Source: Tannerella sp.
GTDB taxonomy: Bacteria > Bacteroidota > Bacteroidia > Bacteroidales > Tannerellaceae
Length of the DNA: 5,855 nt
Direction: 5' to 3'
Assembly (NCBI GenBank): GCA_031269635.1
Contig: JAISYY010000397.1
Span: 1 to 5,855, forward strand
Shown here: positions 1 to 5,037 of the stretch, one piece after another
How positions within the stretch are numbered: position 1 is the first letter of the stretch
How the letters are laid out: each line of letters opens with the position of its first letter
Made by a program: the position numbers and the translations under genes
Notes under the pieces: generated by a model
Told to the model about the DNA's origin: nothing
Seen by the model: the letters and a program-made list of their open reading frames with translations, nothing else
The model's database searches: none

Positions 1-14
1 TTACTGTTATATGA

Positions 15-515
15 TTATGGCAATAGCAGTTGCCAGTCGCCTACATCAATCCATCTGCCGAATTTATAGCCCGCTTCTTTAAATTCGGACGCTTGCCGGA
101 ATCCGAATTTTTCATGCAGCCTTACACTTTGCGGATTAGGCATGGTAATACATGCTATGACCGTATGTACAGGCATTTTCTTCAGCGCTTCAAGCAGGGC
201 GGTCATAAGCAATACGCCTATCCCTCTGCCCTGCGAATCCCGGTCGACGTATACCGTAGATTCCACCGCATGACGGTATGCTTCGCGTTTTTTCCATGTC
301 GAGGCATAACAATACCCCAGTATCCGGCCCGCTTCTTCGTATACCAGGCAAGGATATTGCTCTGCAACGGCGCTGATCCGTTTTCGCATTTCCGTTTCCG
401 GTACGGGTTCCGTTTCGAACGTGATATCCGTGTTTTCGACGTAGTAATTGTATATGTCGGCGATACCGGCGGCATCTTCCGGTTTTGCGTTTCGCAGGGC
501 GTTTTTGTTTGTCAT
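15..515 (-). CDS. GNAT N-acetyltransferase, phosphinothricin/methionine-sulfoximine acetyltransferase type
   Basis: Predicted cytosolic acetyl-CoA-dependent N-acetyltransferase of 166 residues, the usual length for the PAT/MddA branch of the GNAT fold. The N-terminal part (about residues 7-25) has the familiar R-N-A-x-P-E-D-A-x-x-I-x-x-I-Y-N pattern. Motif A, which binds acetyl-CoA, is at about 88-100 and contains QGRGIG at 95-100. E85 in the ESTVYV stretch is at the position conserved in this branch. The tail has N127-P128, S130, LHEKFGF (133-139) and a GYKFGRWIDV block (149-158), both typical of PAT-like proteins. Family members acetylate phosphinothricin, methionine sulfoximine or sulfone, and sometimes other amino acids; the true substrate here is unknown. 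It starts 19 bp after the pdxB stop, so it is probably co-transcribed and is the last gene visible. No clear Shine-Dalgarno is present. The fold and subfamily are secure, the substrate is not. Confidence 0.93.
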   Translation of the reverse strand: MTNKNALRNAKPEDAAGIADIYNYYVENTDITFETEPVPETEMRKRISAVAEQYPCLVYEEAGRILGYCYASTWKKREAYRHAVESTVYVDRDSQGRGIGVLLMTALLEALKKMPVHTVIACITMPNPQSVRLHEKFGFRQASEFKEAGYKFGRWIDVGDWQLLLP

Positions 516-534
516 TTTCAGAGAAACGGTTTAA

Positions 535-1683
535 TCAAACAATCCTGAAACCGATGCGTCGAAGGCCTTCTGCCACATCATCACCGATGTTTACCGCCCG
601 GACGGTGAAATTTTTAAATTCACGGCGTATCCGGTATCCTCCGCGTTGTTCTTCAAATGTTTCCGGCGATTCCTTTAGCCGGTCGCTGTCTTCCCGGACA
701 GGATAAGTGTGTGTGACGGCTTCAAAAAATAGCTGTTCGTTTGATTTGCCGCTACCGTCGATAAATATCTCCGCAGGCATCGGAGGCGGGGGAATATCAT
801 CGGGATACCAGTCCGGCAGAATATCCAAGTCAAAGAAATTGCAAAATTCATGGATACAGGCAGCCGTTCCGTTCGCTTTACCGTCGGACGAATATCCCGC
901 TATGTGCGGAGTGCCTATGAATGATCCGTTTAGCAGGTCGCGGTCAGGATTCGGTTCGCCTTCCCATACGTCGAGGATATACGCGGATATGCGGCGGGTT
1001 TGTATGGCCCGTTTTAATGCATCCGTATCCGTTACCGGCCCGCGTGAGGTGTTGATAAATACGGCGCCGGGTTTCATTTTTGCAAAGAAATCATCCGTTG
1101 CCAGATGACAGGTCTTGTAAATGCCTTCTTTCGTAAGCGGCGTATGGCAGGTTACGATGTCGCTTCCGGACAGTAATTTATCAAGTGCGGTAAATGCCGC
1201 TTCACCTTCGCGTTCCGCACGCGGAGGGTCGTTCTGCAATACACTCATGCCGAGCGCTTCCGCCGCCCGCACAACTTTGCTGCCTACGTTTCCGACGCCG
1301 ATAACGCCAAGCGTCAGGCCGGCCAGCTTGAATGACTTTTCTTTCGCCAGTGTCACGATAACGGCCGTGATATATTGCTGTACCGACCACGAATTGCATC
1401 CCGGCGCATTTACCCAGCGGATACCGGCTGCTTCGCAATAGTCCGTATCAATATGGTCAAAACCGATCGTCGCGGTAGCAATGAGTTTTACGCTGCTACC
1501 TTTTAACAAGGCTTCGTTACATTTTGTTCTCGTACGTGTAAAAATCGCATCGGCATCGCTTACATCCGCAGCCGTTATTTTAGCTCCCGGCAAATAAACA
1601 ATATCTGCGTAAGGCTCCATCACGCCTTTAAGGAAAGGTATTTTGTCGTCAGCTATAATTTTCAGTCGTTTCATTTCTTTCAT
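535..1683 (-). CDS. pdxB: 4-phosphoerythronate dehydrogenase PdxB
   Basis: Oxidises 4-phospho-D-erythronate to 2-oxo-3-hydroxy-4-phosphobutanoate with NAD, the second step of the DXP-dependent pyridoxal-phosphate pathway; cytosolic. The product is 382 residues, close to E. coli PdxB (378). It shows IADDKIPFL near the start (10-18), RTRTKCNE (50-57), ATATIGFDHIDT (69-80) and NAPGCNS (92-98), all PdxB hallmarks. The nucleotide-binding GVIGVGNVG lies at 126-134. The D-2-hydroxyacid dehydrogenase catalytic triad is present: R214 (NTSRGP), E243 (EGEP) and H260 (TPHIAG), with the same spacing as R208/E237/H254 of the E. coli enzyme. Residues from about 290 to the end form the PdxB dimerisation domain. 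Two starts are possible: the one given, and a Met three codons in (codon at 1674-1672), which would begin MKRLKIIADDK and is equally plausible. It lies 46 bp after the LarA-like gene and 19 bp before the acetyltransferase. It is a cofactor-synthesis gene placed behind sugar-acid genes. Confidence 0.96.
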   Translation of the reverse strand: MKEMKRLKIIADDKIPFLKGVMEPYADIVYLPGAKITAADVSDADAIFTRTRTKCNEALLKGSSVKLIATATIGFDHIDTDYCEAAGIRWVNAPGCNSWSVQQYITAVIVTLAKEKSFKLAGLTLGVIGVGNVGSKVVRAAEALGMSVLQNDPPRAEREGEAAFTALDKLLSGSDIVTCHTPLTKEGIYKTCHLATDDFFAKMKPGAVFINTSRGPVTDTDALKRAIQTRRISAYILDVWEGEPNPDRDLLNGSFIGTPHIAGYSSDGKANGTAACIHEFCNFFDLDILPDWYPDDIPPPPMPAEIFIDGSGKSNEQLFFEAVTHTYPVREDSDRLKESPETFEEQRGGYRIRREFKNFTVRAVNIGDDVAEGLRRIGFRIV

Positions 1684-1708
1684 TCTTAATTTTCCGCTTG
1701 AGGCAGCC

Positions 1709-1728
1709 TCGGCAGACGGGACTGCCGA
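1709..1728 (-). other. Short perfect hairpin in the larA-like/pdxB gap
   Basis: A 7-bp perfect inverted repeat (TCGGCAG and CTGCCGA on the + strand, 1709-1715 and 1722-1728) with a 6-nt loop. It begins immediately after the stop codon of the LarA-like gene. In the transcript it would fold but is not followed by a U run, so it is not a standard intrinsic terminator. It might protect the upstream message from 3' decay, or have no role. An adjacent GAGG/CCTC pair (1700-1710) could form a competing small stem. Confidence 0.45.
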
Positions 1729-1729
1729 T

Positions 1730-2995
1730 TCATTTAAACCGTTCGCGGTAAGCCCACAGTCCTAACGCGGGATTGGAAATGTAATATATTTCTTCGCCAT
1801 CGACCGTATTCCAGCCGTCTTTTAGCTTTTGGGGGTTGTATTTCTTCATCATCCCGTCCAGGCCGGCATAATTGAACCCGGCGCTTTCAATTTCTTCGCG
1901 CGTAAGGTGTCCGGGGCAGTACGTGATATGGAAACGTCCTTCGGATGTCCCGTGAATCAGGTGAGCGGCTACGCCGAGGCTGTTTTGCAAGTCTTCGTTT
2001 TCTTCGACATATTTCAGCACCTGCGGGGTGTGAACGTAACCGTATTTGCGGATGAGCCTGTCGTTCGCCGGATCTTCACCGAACTGATGCAGTCCCGGCG
2101 CCAATACGATTAATTCTCCGCCGTCGGCAATTGCCATACGGGTACGGTAGATGCTTTTATTGCCGAGCCACGTGCTGCGAAATTCTTCGGGATCGAGGTA
2201 GACAACTACTTTTTTCATTTCCCTGTCCATCATGCGGAAATTTGTTTCGAGTGATAATGCCGCCGCTTTATCGAAACATTCAAAATCGTCGCCTATATAA
2301 AGTCCGCGCATCTGCAACCCGCCGGCGCCTTCCGATATCACGGTCTGCAAGTAAACAATCGGCAGGTTGTTTGTGAAATTGTCGGATGCATAATTAAGTA
2401 CTTTCCTCACAGGCCCTGACGCCCGTCCCATGATACGTTCCATGCCGTAAACCGCTCCGATAAAATGACTTTTATTGATACATTCCGGCCCTCCGACGCC
2501 AACGAAGATGTTTTTATTATAGTTTGCCATCCCGATAACTTCGTGAGGCACTACCTGACCGAGTGAGAGTATGAGGTCGTAGCCGCCTTCGAGCAACAGG
2601 CGGTTCACCTGCACCGGTACGGGATAGTCAATCGCCCCTTCGGATATTTCCCTGACATATTCCCCGGGAACGGTTCCTACGGTGACGACGTCTTCACGCC
2701 AGTTGTGTACGCGGAATAACGATTTCGGTATGCCGGGAAACATTTTTCCGATCTCCGCTTCAGTCATTGGGAAATGTGTTCCTAACGCAGGGAGTATATC
2801 CGTGAGCCGGTCGCCGTAATATTCGTAAGCATACTGCGTAAGTTCGCCCGCCCTCGAATGGAAGCGTGTGAAATCGGGGGGTATGGCAAGCACTTTCTTC
2901 TTCGCGCCCAGTTGGTCGAAAGTTTCAAATAAGGCTTTTTTGATTTCTTCACTGCTGAACGCTTTTTCCGGCGTGCCTTGTTCGTAATACAACAT
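1730..2995 (-). CDS. LarA-superfamily nickel-pincer 2-hydroxyacid racemase/epimerase (candidate aldonate 2-epimerase)
   Basis: A 421-residue cytosolic enzyme of the LarA (lactate racemase, DUF2088) superfamily, whose members use a nickel-pincer nucleotide to invert the C2 hydroxyl of 2-hydroxyacids. Aligned by eye with Lactobacillus plantarum LarA, the core residues are present: DFTR at 41-44 (D72/R75), H74 in ALGTH (H108), H151 (H174), K161 exactly ten residues later (K184, the cofactor attachment site) and H177 sixteen later (H200, the nickel ligand). The substrate segment reads IYRTRM at 282-287, where LarA has Tyr294-Gln295-x-x-Lys298. Y283 is kept but Gln becomes Arg and Lys becomes Met, so lactate is an unlikely substrate. 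Characterised homologs include malate, phenyllactate and 2-hydroxyglutarate racemases and a D-gluconate 2-epimerase. Beside a mannonate-oxidoreductase-like SDR and a KDG-kinase-like protein, a gluconate/mannonate C2 epimerase is the best guess. The cofactor genes larB, larC and larE are not in the window. Its leader is A/T-rich without a Shine-Dalgarno. The family is secure, the substrate inferred. Confidence 0.9.
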   Translation of the reverse strand: MLYYEQGTPEKAFSSEEIKKALFETFDQLGAKKKVLAIPPDFTRFHSRAGELTQYAYEYYGDRLTDILPALGTHFPMTEAEIGKMFPGIPKSLFRVHNWREDVVTVGTVPGEYVREISEGAIDYPVPVQVNRLLLEGGYDLILSLGQVVPHEVIGMANYNKNIFVGVGGPECINKSHFIGAVYGMERIMGRASGPVRKVLNYASDNFTNNLPIVYLQTVISEGAGGLQMRGLYIGDDFECFDKAAALSLETNFRMMDREMKKVVVYLDPEEFRSTWLGNKSIYRTRMAIADGGELIVLAPGLHQFGEDPANDRLIRKYGYVHTPQVLKYVEENEDLQNSLGVAAHLIHGTSEGRFHITYCPGHLTREEIESAGFNYAGLDGMMKKYNPQKLKDGWNTVDGEEIYYISNPALGLWAYRERFK

Positions 2996-3010
2996 ATTAT
3001 TTTTGATTTT

Positions 3011-3077
3011 TTATGAATGAATAACCGGGATACGCTCCGCTACACAGAGCATATCCCGTTTTTCAGTTATGAATAAC
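3011..3077. repeat. Near-identical direct repeats flanking the intergenic hairpin
   Basis: TTATGAATGAATAAC (3011-3025) and TTATGAATAAC (3067-3077) lie on either side of the hairpin and differ only by a 4-bp GAAT duplication in the first. The second copy is itself an imperfect palindrome (GTTAT-GA-ATAAC, 3066-3077). It may be a remnant of a small intergenic insertion or a chance feature of A/T-rich DNA. Confidence 0.4.
3026..3058. terminator. Strong imperfect hairpin between kinase and larA-like gene (possible terminator or attenuator)
   Basis: CGGGATA (3026-3032) pairs with TATCCCG (3052-3058); after one mismatch (3033/3051), GCTC (3034-3037) pairs with GAGC (3047-3050), leaving a 9-nt loop. 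In the sense of transcription the hairpin begins about 21 nt after the kinase stop and ends about 30 nt before the LarA-like start. On the minus strand it is followed by GTTATTCATTC, a poor U tract. The five Ts (3059-3063) are on the + strand side, where no gene is present. It may therefore be a partial terminator, an mRNA-stabilising stem, or an element setting a different level of expression for the downstream genes. The hairpin is certain, its role is not. Confidence 0.55.
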
Positions 3078-3079
3078 GA

Positions 3080-4156
3080 TTATCTTAAAACTCTTGCGTT
3101 TCCTCCCCAGATACTCCATACCTGGTCTTCATCAGCCGGTTGTCCGTAATCGGTCAGGAACGTGGTAGCAAGTGCGCCGGTAGCCCACCCGAACTGCGGC
3201 CATTTTTCAGGATCCCACCCTTTCAATATGCCGTACAGCAATCCACCTACGAATCCGTCGCCGCCACCGATACGGTCGAGCACGTTGATAGGCCGCGGTT
3301 CGACAACATACCAGTCTTCTCCTTCGAGCATGATGGCGCCCCATAAATGGCTGTTTGCACTTATCACTTCGCGCAGTGTCGTGGCAAAAACCGATGCGCC
3401 GGGGAAGGATTTCTTTACGTTCCGGATCATGCCTTTGAAACTTTCTATTTTAGCGCCAATATCTTTCCCTCCTGCTTCGGGGCCTTCGACGCCGAGACAA
3501 AGTTGGAAATCTTCTTCGTTACCTACCAGAATATCGGCTATGGATGCTATTTCCGAAAATATTTCGTGCAGTTCCTGCTCGCGTCCTTTCCAGAAGGAAG
3601 CGCGATAGTTGAGGTCGAACGATATTTTTGTATCCTGTTTTTTTGCAGTCCGCGCCAATTCGAGGCAGAACCGGCTTGTTTCCTGCGATAAAGCTCCGAT
3701 AAGTCCTGACAGGTGAAGTATTTGAACGCCTTCCTGTCCGAAAATACGGTCGAGGTCGAAGTCGTTTACATTGAGCGTTCTTCCTACTTCTCCACTGCGA
3801 TCGTTCCATACGCGCGGGCCGCGTGACCCGAATCCGCTGTCGGCAATATTTATCTGATGGCGATAGCCCCACGGTCCGCCCTGTTCAATCTCCTTGCCTT
3901 CATATTCCAAATGGCGGCTGCGCAGGTTATCCTTAATAAACTGTGCGATAGGGCTGCCTTTTACGAACGTCGTAAGTACTTTAACCGGAAGTCCGAGATA
4001 GGCGGAAATGTTTGCCACATTGGTTTCTGCGCTTGTCGCCTGCATAAACAGGTTGTCGCTTGTATGTATCGGCTGTCCCTGCGCTACGGGAGTAAGGCGT
4101 ATACCCATACTTGTCGGTACGACCAGCGACCATTTATAATTTTCTTTTAGCTTCAT
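3080..4156 (-). CDS. PfkB-family sugar kinase, 2-keto-3-deoxygluconate-kinase-like
   Basis: ATP-dependent ribokinase/PfkB-fold kinase of 358 residues, cytosolic. The C-terminal PfkB signature is clear: DRIGGGDGFVGG at 294-305, with D300 as the expected catalytic base and GGGD replacing the more usual GAGD. SFDLNYR (179-185) and VGNEEDF (211-217) are typical of KDG-kinase-like members, as is the RLTP...SAETNVA region (20-48) that forms the sugar pocket. The extreme N-terminus is unusual: the GE-I/V-M motif that opens most KDG kinases is replaced by a VVPTSMG stretch (12-18). KDG kinase makes 2-keto-3-deoxy-6-phosphogluconate for the Entner-Doudoroff aldolase, which fits the neighbouring UxuB-like SDR, but another aldonate or keto-sugar substrate is possible. 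The start directly follows a 42-bp tandem repeat with only AAAG between repeat and ATG. Family certain; substrate inferred. Confidence 0.92.
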   Translation of the reverse strand: MKLKENYKWSLVVPTSMGIRLTPVAQGQPIHTSDNLFMQATSAETNVANISAYLGLPVKVLTTFVKGSPIAQFIKDNLRSRHLEYEGKEIEQGGPWGYRHQINIADSGFGSRGPRVWNDRSGEVGRTLNVNDFDLDRIFGQEGVQILHLSGLIGALSQETSRFCLELARTAKKQDTKISFDLNYRASFWKGREQELHEIFSEIASIADILVGNEEDFQLCLGVEGPEAGGKDIGAKIESFKGMIRNVKKSFPGASVFATTLREVISANSHLWGAIMLEGEDWYVVEPRPINVLDRIGGGDGFVGGLLYGILKGWDPEKWPQFGWATGALATTFLTDYGQPADEDQVWSIWGGNARVLR

Positions 4157-4160
4157 CTTT

Positions 4161-4202
4161 TTAATAGTGAATAGTTAATAGTGAATAGTTAATAGTGAAT
4201 AG
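4161..4202. repeat. Three perfect tandem copies of a 14-bp unit abutting the kinase start
   Basis: TTAATAGTGAATAG occurs three times in a row at 4161-4174, 4175-4188 and 4189-4202. Each unit is itself two related heptads (TTAATAG and TGAATAG), so the array is six heptads with a T/G alternation. It fills most of the gap between the SDR stop and the kinase ATG, and read on the coding strand (CTATTCACTATTAA) it forms the A/T-rich leader 4 nt from the start codon. A perfect short tandem array like this can change copy number by slippage, which could alter initiation or spacing. Confidence 0.95.
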
Positions 4203-4219
4203 TGAGGTGGATGAGACAT

Positions 4220-5035
4220 TTATATGGAGAATGCATCAAAGCCTCCGTCTATAGGGATGATGGTGCCTGTAACAAAGGCCGAGGCGTCGCTTGCGAGCCA
4301 TTGTACGGTGCCGAGTAACTCATCCGGGCGGCCAAGACGACGGAAAGGCGTATGCGTTGTAACGCTATTACATCTATCTGTAGGCGAGCCGTCGGGATTA
4401 CTCATAAGCGCCCGGTTTTGTTCGGTAAGGAAAAATCCGGGAGCGATAGCGTTTACACGTAACCCTTCGCCGAACTTAATTGCCAGTTCTCCTGCCATGT
4501 ATTGTGTGAAGTTGCTGATTGCCGCTTTTGCACATCCGTAGCCTACAACACGTGTCAGGGGACGTAGCGCCGATTCGGATGAAATGTTGATAATACATCC
4601 TTTCTTGTTGTCCGCCATTACTTTGGCGAAAACCATTGTCGGCAGGACCGTTCCGAAAAGGTTGAGATCAACGACTTTGCGGAACGCATCTACATCAAGG
4701 TCGAAGAATGTTTTTTCCGGCGGAATGGTCGCTCCGGCCATGTTCCCGCCGGCGAGGTTAATCAGTACATCAATCGTACCGAAAGCATTCAGGATGTCCG
4801 TCCTGTTTTGTACGAGAACGTCTTTGTTCAGTACATCCGTTTCCAGGAACAGGGCGACGCCTCCGTCCTTTTTTATTTCTTCTTCCAATTTCTTTCCGGT
4901 TTCCGCATTGCGGTCAAGGATTACTACTTTGGCCTTTTCGTTTGCCAGGTGTTTTGCCATGCTACTGCCGAGAATACCGGATCCTCCCGTGAGGATAATC
5001 ACTTTGTCTTTTACGCTGAATAATAAGTTTTCCAT
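4220..5035 (-). CDS. SDR-family oxidoreductase, UxuB/YjmF-like (D-mannonate oxidoreductase / fructuronate reductase)
   Basis: Classical short-chain dehydrogenase/reductase of 271 residues, cytosolic. The cofactor loop TGGSGILG is at 16-23 and an acidic D41 at the end of the second strand suggests NAD(H) rather than NADP(H). NLAGG (93-97) replaces the usual NNAG. The catalytic set is complete: N125, S153, Y166 and K170 (YGCAK, 166-170). The tail FFLTEQNR (201-208), THTPFRRLGRPDEL (227-240) and FVTGTIIPIDGGFDAFS (254-270) matches the SDR-type UxuB of Bacillus (YjmF) and of many Bacteroidota. Those enzymes interconvert D-fructuronate and D-mannonate in hexuronate catabolism. A gluconate 5-dehydrogenase-like activity is the main alternative. 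It begins 2 bp after the regulator stop, so the two are surely co-transcribed and probably translationally coupled. The kinase follows after a 63-bp repeat-filled gap. Confidence 0.92.
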   Translation of the reverse strand: MENLLFSVKDKVIILTGGSGILGSSMAKHLANEKAKVVILDRNAETGKKLEEEIKKDGGVALFLETDVLNKDVLVQNRTDILNAFGTIDVLINLAGGNMAGATIPPEKTFFDLDVDAFRKVVDLNLFGTVLPTMVFAKVMADNKKGCIINISSESALRPLTRVVGYGCAKAAISNFTQYMAGELAIKFGEGLRVNAIAPGFFLTEQNRALMSNPDGSPTDRCNSVTTHTPFRRLGRPDELLGTVQWLASDASAFVTGTIIPIDGGFDAFSI

Positions 5036-5037
5036 TT

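Noticed and set aside
1..14. Start of a further gene downstream of the acetyltransferase
   Set aside because: Fourteen bases are too few to support any call.
30..548. A 172-codon open frame on the + strand opposite the acetyltransferase
   Set aside because: It lies entirely antisense to a well-supported GNAT gene, has no recognisable domain and is rich in Phe and Arg, as expected for a reverse-complement shadow.
3026..3063. A standard intrinsic terminator for a + strand gene, suggested by the T run at 3059-3063
   Set aside because: No + strand gene is supported upstream of it; all real genes run on the minus strand.
2996..3079. A Bacteroidota-type promoter (TTG ... TAnnTTTG) in front of the LarA-like gene
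   Set aside because: No convincing -7 element is found on the minus strand in this gap; only an A/T-rich leader is seen.
4161..4202. A CRISPR-like array
   Set aside because: Units are 14 bp, directly adjacent with no spacers, and no cas gene is present; it is a simple tandem repeat.
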